From: Isoetes taiwanensis
Taxonomy: Eukaryota > Streptophyta > Lycopodiopsida > Isoetales > Isoetaceae
DNA: 64,000 nucleotides
Direction: 5' to 3'
NCBI GenBank assembly: GCA_021234155.1
Contig: JAJEKV010000124.1
Location: 1,490,001 to 1,554,000, forward strand
The notes beneath the pieces are model-generated. The model was not told the origin of the DNA. It made no database searches and was given only the letters and a program-made list of their open reading frames with translations. A program made the translations under genes and the position numbers. This document shows positions 26,870-38,000 of the stretch, piece after piece; position 1 is the first letter of the stretch; every line of letters starts with the position of its first letter.

Positions 26870-27551
26870 GGATCGACATTCTAGAATGGGGCGAGCATGT
26901 ATGTCTTGCATGCATGCATGCGGCGCATCCCTTTCTGGTTGGGGTTTCGCTATTTTAGGTGCGGTTCTACATCAACGTCTCATCGGCGCTTCCTCTTCTC
27001 TCAGCAGTACCTTATTCTCTTTGAACCCACCCTCCCCCCCTTCTTTGTTTATTGTATTTGTCGCCTGGCACGTGTGACCAGCCCCTCTATTTGAAGAGGT
27101 TTTTGTTTTTTGTCGCGTGGCACGCGTGATCAGCCCCTCCACTCTGGGAGGTTTGTGTTGTCTCGTTTTGTTGTGTTGGTGATGTGCAGGTACAGGTTGG
27201 CGAGCGGCATCTGTTTCGACTTCTCCATGTGTGGGTTTTTGGGAGCGATTTCTATGCCTTACGTTTGTCCAAGCCCCTTGCCGAAGGCTTATCACTAGGG
27301 TTTTTCCTCGAAAATCCGAAAGGGCGGGGTTTTTTAATCTCGGTATAAGCTTTCGGCAGGTACACCAGCCACACATCTATTAGCATTGTATTTTTTGGGG
27401 TCCAAATGATATAATTGGATTTTTCCTTTATTTTTCGTGGGTAGTTCGCATGTGTGCGGCTACCACCATTGTAAAAAATCTGTTGAGATGAATGAGAAGC
27501 CTATCTATCCGGGCAGTTTGTTGGTTTTATGCGAGCCCCATTCTAGAATAT
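26870..27551. mobile_element. Small element with inverted ends, copy 2
   Basis: It opens with GGATCGACATTCTAGAATGG directly after LTR 11 and closes with GCGAGCCCCATTCTAGAAT at 27551. Its first 145 bp match copy 1 at 4480-4625. The interior is longer and holds an imperfect duplication of about 53 bp at 27058-27160 (TGTCGCSTGGCACG...AGCCCCTC). The 26870-26876 junction matches the sequence just after the stem-loop of copy 1, so copies 1 and 2 were adjacent tandem units before the retrotransposon array entered between them. Confidence 0.65.
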
Positions 27552-27670
27552 AAGATAACAATACTATGGTAGGATTTTAGACATCGTCACAAGTACTAAA
27601 CAAATACTTCTCAACATATATAAGGCAGTTACATTTTTTGTTTGATGCTAATATTTTTTCCCCAGGAAAA

Positions 27671-27724
27671 AACCTGAGAGAGACACGTGTCTTTAAAAAC
27701 CTGAGAGAGACACGTGTCTTTAAA
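27671..27724. repeat. 27-bp direct duplication with ACGT-core palindrome
   Basis: Two perfect 27-bp copies each contain GACACGTGTC, a G-box-type palindrome bound by plant bZIP/bHLH factors. They lie about 350 bp upstream of the recognisable PHT1 pseudogene. Whether they ever acted as a promoter is inference. Confidence 0.6.
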
Positions 27725-28019
27725 AAGGAATAAATGAAAACTAAAAAAATGTGACGTCCTTTCTTGCTCTGCAAGCAATCCGTGGGTAATCGTTTCTTGC
27801 TCTTGCTCGCTCCTGCTATGGTAAATCCGCCTTCCCACGGCCTCCTCCTAGCTCTCCGCTTCGCCCGATGGCCCATTCTCAATCATTACAGGTAATTCTT
27901 ATCGCCTCTGCAATCGTTCACGGCTCCTTGGCTTGTGAAGCTTCGGCTATGGCGATGGCGGAGTCAAGTCACGTAAAGCTCCATTTCGCCTCTTTTACGC
28001 TTCCCGCCGCACCAAAATC

Positions 28020-29179
28020 CAAGGCTTTCCAGATGTTTTGGGGTTTCTTCATCTTCCGACTTTGAACCCGGGTTGATCCGTGATGACTACCCTCTGTTTC
28101 TTCGATTAAGCTTGGCTTTGAAATCGTGGAGATTATCCCCTTTCTCAAGTTATTATGTCGAATATTCTAACACCAAAACCAGGGGCTCTTTTGTCGCTTT
28201 AGTGTTTGCCATGCAAGGAATTGGAATTCTAGTCGGCTTTACCATCTCGATTATTATTTCTACTGGCCTTTAAGAACGAATTTCCAAGACCAACTTTTGC
28301 CGAAAAATCCAGCTTTTGTCCATTTGCTCCACGTGCTCACTTTATGCGGAGAATTATTTTCATAGTTGGGGCGAATGAGGATGCACGAAACGGCCGGATA
28401 CAATCGCCTCGGTTGAAGGCAACATCTGAAAAGCCACTGCAGACATGGCCGGGTCATGACCGTAGTTCTCAGCCCGAAACCCCCGACAAAGAGGCTGAAA
28501 AATAACAATATGAGTTATTTAGCTGGGAATTTGCAAGGAAACATGGAATTCACTCATGGGCACTTCAAGAACGACTTGGTTCTTTTCCGGATATTGCATT
28601 TCTGATCAAAATTTGTTCCGTAAAAGATGTCTTTTTGCTATAGGTCAAGCTTCCACCGCAATAGCCATGAGTGCTTTAACGAGTTGTATAGAGTAGCCAA
28701 AGTTCGGTGCTTTGATTGCCTTCTCGTACCACATACGGTTCAAGTTACTTTTTTCACAATTGCATTGGTAGACGTAATCGGAAGAAAACCCATCCAAATA
28801 CTTCGGATTTTTCTTCATGACCGCCTTCATCTTTGGCAATTTCTATTCCATATTACTCTCTCGAGGTACTAAATGCAGCCAAGGTTGGTGCGGCGGGCAT
28901 CATAGAACATTTCTAGTCTTATATGCCTTCACTTTCTTCTTCGCTAATTTTGGGCCCAATGCTACCACTTTCATCATTCCGGCAGAACTCAGATCAACAT
29001 GCCATGGTATTTCTGCAGCTTCCGGCAAGGCTGGAGCTATAGTTGGAGCCTTTGGATTTCTATATGCTGCCCAAAGCAGCCATAAAGATACCGATCCAGG
29101 TTATCCGACTGGAATTGGTTACCAGAAATCTGTGTTTATTCTTGCCGCCACAAATGCCGAGTCATGTGGAAACCCCTAG
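28020..29179 (+). pseudogene. PHT1-family phosphate transporter pseudogene
   Basis: Translated pieces in shifting frames match plant PHT1 H+/phosphate symporters (major facilitator superfamily) in the correct order. They are: DDYPL followed by [20 protein letters not shown] at 28085-28240; KNEFPRPTFAE at 28272-28305, in another frame; a central-loop and TM7 region at 28500-28690 with stops; DVIGRKPIQ at 28770-28800; then the hallmark [12 protein letters not shown] and [20 protein letters not shown] at 28938-29050, ending near [11 protein letters not shown]. The first three transmembrane helices are not recognisable and the last one or two are missing. Several stops and frameshifts break the frame. 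Intact members are about 520-540 residues, so this copy cannot make a transporter. It has no introns. Family assignment is very secure. Confidence 0.9.
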
Positions 29180-29945
29180 CTTTGCAAACCAGTAGACATT
29201 ATCACTATATTTTTTTAAGGGGATTATTAAATTTTATTGCTTAGGTCTTAATGTCACTAATAAACAATAGAGGTGGTATATTTTGAGTCTTAAACATATA
29301 TGTCAAAATAACCCTCCCATGTTTTGCAAGTAGCAATATAATGGAAAATAAGTAGTTGAAACACTTGACCACATTGATATGGTAAAGCTCTCCAATGCGT
29401 ACCTGTATCGTTTGGTTAAAAGATAAAAATGATATATAGGTTGAATGTTCAATGTCAATCCCATATTCACGTCAATAAAGCTGCAAATATGCACATATAG
29501 GTAAGTATCTTATATGGTAATTCTAAACCTTAATGGGGTTCAAATTTCATTGGCTACACAAATACAACCTGCACACATTATGAGTGGGCCAAGGTTGAGT
29601 GGACCAAAAACTTGGCGGGGCTTTCAGATCCCATTGGCAACACAAGTTACAATCTACACGAATTACGAGAGTGTAGCTAATGCATAGTATTCATATTGCC
29701 ATGGGCCTATCATTCACAAGTACAATATTAAGCTATGCCACGGACTGGCCACCGAAGGTGGGCAATTTCCTATGGAATTATACCATGTTGCATTTGCACT
29801 ACCAGGAATTATGATGGCAAGTAAAATCTTTATACTATAAAATTTTAGCGTAAGTATGCCATGAATCAAACCCTAATTTAGACGGTTGAGATCATCTGAA
29901 TGCATCCAAAGGTCGAGATTTATAGCACGACTTCCCACCACCATA
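29180..29945. other. AT-rich intergenic DNA
   Basis: No coding signal. Two diverged copies of about 90 bp (CATTGGCWACACAA...ACGA) lie at 29548 and 29634. Confidence 0.45.
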
Positions 29946-29949
29946 ATTG

Positions 29950-30235
29950 ATCATGCTTTGACCTCTTAAGGGGAAAGGGAAAAGGAAAAGGAAAAGGGAG
30001 GAGGAAAGTGGATAAGTGAAGGGTAAAAAGGCGCAGGAAAAAGGGAAAGAGGGAAAGGGGAAAAAGAAGGGAAAAAGCCATAGGAAAATATAAGGGGAAA
30101 GAAAAAGAAAAGGAGGGAAAGAGGACACCAAGAAGAGGGGAATAGGGAAAGGGTGAGGACACGAGGAAAATGGAAGGGAACAAAAGGCAGGTTGCGAGAA
30201 GAGAAATGAAATGACATGAGAAAAGGAGGGGGGTA
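29950..30235. repeat. Polypurine (A/G) tract, inverse relative of the 1660-2045 tract
   Basis: About 285 bases of AAGGGGAAAGG-type sequence. Reading outward on the opposite strand, the flank carries 'aaattagggtttgattcat', close to the flank of the pyrimidine tract at 1660-2045. Open frames here are composition artefacts. Confidence 0.75.
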
Positions 30236-30353
30236 ACAAGTCATTATGGTCAATATTCTTCTATCGTGCGGGCACTGAACACAAGACAAAAAAATGCAGG
30301 TTCAAATTCTGCATGTTCTAGCATGTATAGACGCATTGGAGAAGAGAAACGTT

Positions 30354-30392
30354 CGCGGCGGCCTTGGCCGCCGCGATAAGTTTCTTGTAGTG
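30354..30392. mobile_element. Orphan CACTA-type terminus with GC palindrome
   Basis: TTTCTTGTAGTG at 30381-30392 is the inverse of CACTACAAGAAA, the classic end of plant CACTA (En/Spm) transposons. Just inside it a perfect 10-bp inverted repeat, CGCGGCGGCC with a TT centre, spans 30354-30375. No matching partner end is clear nearby; CACTACCAGGAA at 29797 is a weak candidate. Confidence 0.55.
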
Positions 30393-31015
30393 ATTAATAT
30401 TTAACGCACATGCACTACAGAAATTCTTGAAGGGACAAAATTTATTGCCTTCCAAAAAAGTTTCGAATATAAGATTATCGCCAAAATAGTGATAACCATA
30501 TTACGATACAGTACCGCTAAAATCATCTGCCACCAACATAAGGAGAGTCATCCATGGTGAGAATGAGGGTACTGGAATAATAAATGTAGAACTATGCATA
30601 AGCCACCCAACTTTTTATTTGAATTCGTATTTCAAACATTGAAATATATGTGTGGAGAATGACTGAAGTATTCTTTCCATGTATTATTCGATCTGAGCCA
30701 TTTGTTCTAGAGAAATATTAAATTACAAACCCATAATAAATTGGAAATTGAAATTCAACCTTACTATTTGCCACATATGAAAATACTTCATCCTTTGTTG
30801 ATGAATATTTTGTCAATGTTTATTGAAGTTGACATTCATGAAGTTGATATTCTTGGACTGTATATAGACTACATTATCGCAGCAATAAATGTATGGTACG
30901 ACCAACAAACATATGAAAGAACTATTATTTTTTATTGAAATGGAAAAGGTGATTGATTAGGACTACTATTGGAGAGGTTGACTTGTATTTACATATTTTA
31001 TTTACACATGATTTC
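30393..31015. other. Intergenic DNA downstream of the P450 gene
   Basis: AT-rich sequence with no recognisable gene. It includes the 3' flank of the minus-strand P450. Confidence 0.5.
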
Positions 31016-32780
31016 TCATTTGTCGGGTGGGTTTACAATATGATGTGATTTGGCCATCAGATTGACTAGCAGCCCATTCTTTGGGTAAGGAATTGGATCA
31101 ACAGTAATTCCTTCATTAGGATCCGCTAGAGACCACTCTAAATCTGAAGTAGCTAGGTAATGCAGTAGTGTGAGGATCTCCATTTTAGCGAACTCATTGC
31201 CAGGACAGGTCCTGGGTCCGCCTCCGAACGGCACAAAAGTATAAGGCTTCGGCCCATCGCCGTCAAATCTGGAAGGATCAAAAACCTGAGGATTGGGGAA
31301 GAATTCCTCTCTGCGGTGGGACATATTTGGAGTCCAGTAGAGCTGCAGGACAAGCACGCCATGAGATGAGTTAGTTAAGAGGCGAGAGAAGGAGGAGACA
31401 TGTTGAGGGTCTACAGTGGGTTCTTATATATAGGTCTAGTAGTTGGTTATAGTGAGAAAAAAAATCTTAATTTATACCTTCCATCCTTTGGGAATTGTAT
31501 AACCTCCCAAATTGATGTCTTTTAAAGCCCTTCTAAATGTGCCAAGAACTGGGGGTTGAAGCCTAAGGCTCTCTTGGGCAACCCTCCAAGTGTATTTCAT
31601 ACGTTTGATATCCTCCCCCGTTAACAGCCCGGCCCCTTTTTTCTCGGCCCTGATCTGCATTTGTTCTGCAAAACAGATTCTAACCTGTCAGGCCCTGACA
31701 CACAGCATGGCTGGCCTGCAAGCCCATTTAATTTCTGCATACAAATCCAACAAACCAGTACAAGCCTCTGATCTAATGCATATTTTAACAAGATCTGACC
31801 TCGAATTCCCACGAAAACTAACCTGAGACAACCCGATTTCTACAGCATGGATTCTGAGCGAGAAATTTGATGATCATGGTAAGAGTACTGCAGCTTGTAT
31901 CATGTCCGGCGAACAGGAGCAAAAGGATGTTGTCCTTGATCTCAGAATCCGTTATGAGATGGCCGGTTTCATCCAAAGTGGTCAATAAAACAGACAAGAG
32001 GTCGTGATCTTTGGAAATGGTACCATTTTCGAGCTCTTGTCTGCGTCTGTGGATGTGCAAATCGAGCTGCCTGTGTATTTCTGTTCTGGCTGATTTGGCT
32101 TTTCGGAAACCGGTTCCGGGCAGATCGATTGGGAGCTGCATGGAGCCCTGCATCCAGATTTTGAAAGGATCGCCCAAAATTTCCTGTTGGGTCTCATCCG
32201 CCAAGCTCAGAAACAGGTTGCAGGCGAGCGAGAAGGTGAATTTCTTCATCAGATGATATGCATGGACGCTTTTTTGGCCGACCCAGTAATGCTGGATATG
32301 ATTCTGCGCCAGAGTGCAGGTTTTTCCCAGATACCTCTGCAGGGCTTCGGGATTCAAAAACGCCATAAACACCTGCCTGCAGCGCCGATGATCCGCCCCG
32401 TTCATCAGCGACAGAGAGCTGCGGCCGAAAAGCTCCCCGATCGAAGCAGGCCATTCAATTTCGAACAGTTTTGCATCATTCGAGAACAGAAAATGATTTC
32501 CGGACCCTCCCGGAACCACCACTGTGGCAAATCCGGCTATGTGGGTCTTGAAGATTGGCCCATATTTCGCAGTTCGGGCATGGAAAAACTCCCAGGCTCG
32601 GTTAGATCTGAGCGAAAACACGAGCTGCAGCGTTTCGCCGATCAGGGGGAGCCCCAGACTGCCCGGGGGCAGATTCTGGAAGCGTTCTCGCCGCTGCAGC
32701 ACGATTCTGAACGCCGCAGCTAGAGCTATGGCTATGGCTATGGCTGTCGCTGTTCCGGCGAGGAGGGAAAAATCCGCCAT
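31016..32780 (-). CDS. Cytochrome P450, CYP85 clan, CYP716-like
   Basis: Three exons on the minus strand (32780-31823, 31665-31478, 31342-31016) join in frame through GT-AG introns of 157 and 135 bp to give 490 residues, a normal full length. The start is the ATG of MADFSLL; a longer frame begins at 32870 but adds a polar stretch unlike P450 leaders. Visible parts are a membrane anchor (about residues 5-24), the [13 protein letters not shown] hinge (37-49), I-helix AGHDT (291-295), ExxR as ESLR (351-354), FDPSRF (403-408) and the heme loop [11 protein letters not shown] with Cys428. Plant CYP85-clan enzymes of the CYP716/CYP725 type hydroxylate triterpenoids or diterpenoids at the ER with NADPH-P450 reductase. 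Sequence features such as GWK|LYW at the second splice site and the FxxALxD-like stretch fit CYP716. The substrate cannot be inferred. The gene appears intact, with no terpene synthase or other pathway gene beside it. Confidence 0.92.
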
Positions 32781-32950
32781 GGTCTGATGCTGCCGGAATG
32801 GCCGCCATAGCTCGCCTTTAAGACAGGCACGGATTTGGTCTGCCTTCTGCCTAAGACTGTAATTAGTCAAGGTTTTCTCCCGGATCTGCTGCGCTAACTT
32901 TTTGCACCCACTTTGCTTTTGTAACTATTTTGCTGTTGTACCTTCTCCAT

Positions 32951-32960
32951 ACTATATATT
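32951..32960 (-). promoter_or_regulatory. Candidate TATA box of the P450 gene
   Basis: Minus-strand AATATATAGT lies about 170 bp upstream of the chosen ATG and would imply a 5' leader of roughly 140 nt. Position and sequence fit, but there is no independent support. Confidence 0.4.
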
Positions 32961-32989
32961 TTCTCCATATTTTTTCCCATCATTTTTGT

Positions 32990-33665
32990 TGGACTTTCCA
33001 TGGTCTTCTACCCTCCAAATCATACTCCCTTTGCATTGCCTGCAATTTTTACATTATTTTCCTCCACGATTATCATCGTGCTCCTTCCCATGCACCAATA
33101 ATTCATTCATCCACAGTTTTTAAACTTCTCGATTCTTGTGGCCAGAGCTGTACAAGTTATTCTGCCTAATTCAATCCGATCGAATCACGAGCCTCTAGTC
33201 AAATGATCCTACCTTACTTTTGTAGGATTTTTTCAAATATCCTGATGCATTTAAATATGTGTTGGTGCGCCATGCAACCTTCCTTGTGTAACATCCCTTG
33301 TATTGTGTCTATTTAATTCTCTGTTGATGTTATACAGTTGAAGATGGTTCACCTAGTAGATCCTTTCAATATCCTAGAATGCCACATTCTTAATGTAAGA
33401 CAACAAAAATCTCGGCTCAATTGTGGTGACTAGCGTTCCCCACCATGATTTTGCGTTGATTGATTTTTATGTTTACCATTAATTTATTAAATTGGGGTTG
33501 TTGAAAGTTTATGTTTCATGTATAATAATTTGACCTGGCAATAAATAGTATGGCAATATACTTTGATGTTTCCTTTCTTTATTGTGTCATTGTATAGTAC
33601 ATCCTAGTGGCATGAACTTTTTAAAATATACAAACAAAATTATGACCATTTGATATTATTGGATG
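32990..33665. other. AT-rich intergenic DNA upstream of the P450
   Basis: I see no gene or clear element here. Confidence 0.45.
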
Positions 33666-33681
33666 ACATGATCCTCCAACG

Positions 33682-33945
33682 CATGTTTTGAGGACCTAGT
33701 CCCAAATGTTGGACAAGCAGAGAAAACTTTCTGAGTAACTAAGTATGTATGGTCTCTCTACCATCATGATGAAGTGGAAGTGGGAGTTCCTAAAGTACAC
33801 ATAGCAATGATGCATAGGGATCCATAATATTGGTGCTAATTCTTTCTATCTGTCCATTATGGTGAATTTCTTGTACTTTATATCATTATTAATCAAAAAA
33901 TTCACTTTTACCCTCAAAAAAATAAAAAAACAAAAAAATAAAAAA
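33682..33945 (+). mobile_element. Short poly(A)-ended retroposon
   Basis: The segment ends in an A-rich tail (AAAAAAATAAAAAAAC...) after a 'tatcattattaatcaaaaaattc' stretch typical of LINE/SINE 3' ends. It splits one copy of a local duplication: CATGATCCTCCAAC occurs at 33667, just before the segment, and again at 34009. The sequence following each (ATGTATAGTATGAAAGAAGAG / ATATATGATATGAAAGAATAG) is also shared. CATG on both sides may be a short target duplication. Confidence 0.5.
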
Positions 33946-34229
33946 CATGTATAGTATGAAAGAAGAGTCGCATAAATTTATGTTCGCATATTGTCTATTT
34001 TTTTGGTGGTCATGATCCTCCAACATATATATGATATGAAAGAATAGCGGCATAAAATTACATATTTGCAGCTCACTTGGTGGTATTGGGTTCTATTTTT
34101 ATCTCGATTTTGAGTCCTCTAAACATGGTGGTTGATTTTAACAAGTAATTTAGTAACAGCTTAACAAGTAATTTAGTAAATTTAAGGAAATTTGAGTAAC
34201 AGTTTATTTGGTCTTTTCTTGGAACACAA

Positions 34230-35003
34230 GCTGTCTGCCGCCCCATCCCAGCTTAGGGGAAGAGGGTTTTCTATTAATTGGTTCAGCTTATACATATGAA
34301 ATAGGACATAGAGCAAAGAAATAGACCCAGGGCGGGAGACCAGGGTTGTTTTGCAGCTGGAAGGAGCATGGGAAGTCGCGGCCTATGCTAGCGTCTGGGA
34401 TGTGTAAGGGGAGATGGCAGACCACTCTTCGGAGCAGGCTTGAGGATGTCACCGTAGTGGGAAGATGGAGTTCCTCTTGTAGTACTGCTATGTTGTGGAT
34501 TAGATAAAGCCTAGTTAACGCGCGGGATGAAGCTAGCTCTCCTGACCGCTCAAGCGTTTAGCATCATCAAGGGAACGAGCTTCAAGTGGCTGCAGCTTCA
34601 GCAAGTAATGTGCTCTCTATCTCTACTTTGATCTGATATAAACTTTTTCATGTGATAGAATTTCTTCTTGGCATCTCATCATCGACACCTATTTTGAGGG
34701 ATGAATGAGGGGTCCCAAACAGGTGGAAAGATCCAAGGTTTGTTCCTTTAGTATCTGTTATTGCTTAGAAGAGGTGCAGGTTCGTGTCAGAGTACTCATC
34801 TTTGAGGAAAAAGGGATGGGCCTCCTATAGTATGAGGAATGACAGAGAAGCAGTAGAGCTACCTTGCCCGAGTACTAAGTTTGAGCACCTCATCCACCCT
34901 TCTTCTTGGGTGTGGTACAAATACTTCCAATCTAGCCTATTATGAGGCGTGTAATAAGGTCTTGCACCATTTCTTTATCAATAAAATATAAAAATCTTGC
35001 CTT

Positions 35004-35035
<32 letters not shown>
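34230..35035 (+). mobile_element. Retroposon-like segment with 31-A tail
   Basis: Moderately GC-rich sequence ends in 'tttatcaataaaatataaaaatcttgc' and then a run of 31 A at 35005-35035. The left boundary is uncertain. It has no ORF. Part of the 3' portion (TTGGGTGTGGT...CAATACTTCC) recurs at 40276-40305, so more than one copy of this family is present. Confidence 0.5.
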
Positions 35036-35037
<2 letters not shown>

Positions 35038-35039
35038 AA

Positions 35040-38000
35040 ATGCTTTTTCTTTCTTCTTTTGGAAAACTTCAGATTAAATTAAGAGCTTTCACAACGTATA
35101 ACTTATGATAGTCTGGTTTGATCTCTCATGATGTTTGCCAAATATCTTAATATCATTTTAGATGGTTTTTAAAATCCTTGATAGTCTAGAGTCGTTACTA
35201 GGTGGATGGATGGCTGTTAATACGCTTGATAGTCCCGATGACACAAGTGAAAAGGAGAAGGCAATGTGGTTAAGATAAAGTTAAACTGGTGGACTTGGAA
35301 TGTGGACTTCACCTTGCATGTTGGACTTCGCCTTGCAAAATAGAGTTATGTTTTTTGAGTTCAATTAGTGTGTTCGTGTTGGTAAAGATGACTCTTCTAA
35401 ACTAAGGCTTCTTAAAATTTATGCATGTCTTTATCATTCTCCGAATTTCAAAAATATAGCAGTCAACCACTTTTTATTCAATAGCAGAACGCATTGTATT
35501 ATTGATGCATTATGGAATCAATGTGCAATGTGATTTTTGAACCAATTTTGCTTTGCAATTGCATGCAAAGGTACGAAAGCAAGGAAACTTGAATGTAATC
35601 TGTGCATTTTTATATGAAGGCCTTGCAATGCTATATACGCATGGGGTAAAAAGTTCAACGAGTTTTCATATAATGCAAAGAGAGTTGGTGCATGTCATAT
35701 ATTGTTGGAGTGCATTTATTACTTAGGGTGATTAAATGAATTGTGAAGATAGGTCTAAAGCGTGGCTTTAGGGATAGATACAATTTTTGTACCCATTGGA
35801 GTTGGTATTAAGTCCATAGATAGAGTCAGGCACCATAGATAGAGTCAGACACTGTCTATATTCTATATTTTGTGCTTTGATTAAAGTATCTGCATTGCAG
35901 ATCCATTAGTTGTGTTAGAGTTAGATAATTCAATCTCAGATTAGCTTGCACAATTTTCACTTACAGTCAAAGAGAGTATTGCCTTGAGATCTACATTGGT
36001 GGTCTTGGATCTATAGAGCAATCCTTTTTAAGCTTCGCAGTTGTCACATTCCCACTCTTAATAGTTGGAAGCTAGTAGACAGGTGGCCTCATCCAAGATG
36101 CACAGTTTTAATCATTGCAAAATTGAAAGAATGTAGAAGATGACGCCTACTCATTCGATAGCATAACACATTGTAATTGGTCATCTAAGCATTTATTAGC
36201 GTAAATGTTTAACATAAGGAATCAAGTTGTATTTCCAATGTCTAATATTTACCATTTGCACATTATGTGATTGTCTCTAATTATAAGAGAAAGTCCAAAT
36301 AGTGTGCTGCACCTACAGTTTCTGAGCCTTTAAGCCAGAAACATATTTTGTTTGTCATAGTTAAAACACTTGGTCATTAAGAGGATCAGGTACATGATGG
36401 CTTGAATAACACATTGCATCCACAGTGTCACCATCGATCTAACATTTTTTACAATCTTCATTTTCTCATTTGCCTTAAAATGCTCAAGTTTCAAATACAG
36501 AAGATGTAGTTTTATGGAAATAGGTTTGTAGCTTGGCTTTAGAGATCAATGTCAGTTTGTGTGCCTATTGAACTTGGTACTAAATCCATTGATAGAGTCA
36601 CCCACTGTCCATGTTCCCTATGTTTGTACTATGGTAATAGTACAAGCATTGCCAACATTCTTAGTTGCATTAGAAGCAGATAGCTCAATGAGGTCTAATA
36701 AGCTTGCATATTAGACCTTTATATAGTACAAGGATAGTTAAACAATCTTAAATATTGTTTGTCGTGTGGCTATCAGTTCGGGTGATTAGGTAAATTGTAA
36801 AATGGGCCAATGTTATCGTTTTACTCGATTATCAGGGCATGTGTTGAACTACTTTCACATTCGTTACAGACCATCGTCATTTTCTATTGTAGTGAAAGAA
36901 AGTACTCGCATGTCTTGGCCACAAAATGTACATTAGTTGTTTAAAAAGTTGGGCAAACTTTTCCTTGTGTTTGTGTCTTTGGAATGCATTTGTTTTTAGC
37001 TTTGGGATTTCATAGTGAAAAATGGTGCAAGCAATCCAACAAGCCAATAATCAGCCAACAAGTCAAAAATTGGCGATCTGCTGAACAATGACTTCTAGAA
37101 GTTTGATGGAAGTTTGATGATTTTGGTTGCTCCTTCTCCAGAGCCAGGATTTCCAACTTATAGTTCTAACCTTATCGAATCTTGATGCAGGATTGTCTAA
37201 TCATTGATGCGCATATAATAACAGGGAAAACCTAGATATATCAGGACAAGTCAAGCTCCAAATCTTTTGATATGCAATGCAATTCTTGTTTTCTTAGCTA
37301 TAAGTCGGCAATGCAGTGCCATTAAAAACCTAGTGCTAAAGAGCTAGTTAGTTTTCACAACCTAACATTGAACTTGAATGTATTACAAAAACCATTTTGT
37401 GCTGCAACATGCAAATACATGAGATGAAATAATGTTCAAACCCTTATAAGCCCTGGTCTAATGATATCCTAGGCAAGGGAGTTTACATAGTTTAGCCATA
37501 CAATCTAGATGAGCGGCCCAAAAGAGTTATTTTTGGGGTTAAACCATACATATACTCTTACTTAGAAGGGTTTTTTTAGGTGACTCTGGTACAATATGTG
37601 GCTGAAATGGGGATTTTTGGAAGATTTTTAAGGTGTATACAAAGGGGTTTGGCGACCCCTTGCACACACAACATGTACCCCCTATATGATAGGTGAACCT
37701 CCCAGGATCCTAGGTAATATTTGCACTTGACTACAGTTTATTTTAGAAAGATAATTTGAGATAATTATTTACTTAGATGTTGTATGAAGTAATTCTTGAT
37801 AATATGTTGATACCAAACATAGTCATCGTGATGCTCCATTTTTCCATTAAGATTGCTTGTCCATGCACGGCTTTTTATTCTCTTTCTTTTGTCAAAATAT
37901 ATGTATTTTACAAAAACATAAAATATACATTGAAAGATATCGGTTTAGAGTGTATAAATTGCATTAAATGATTGAGTTAGCAAGTTCAAACGAAGGTGAG

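Noticed and set aside
32781-32870. Upstream in-frame ATG extending the P450 by 30 codons
   Set aside because: The extension is polar and precedes the membrane anchor, unlike this P450 class, whose leader begins just before the anchor.
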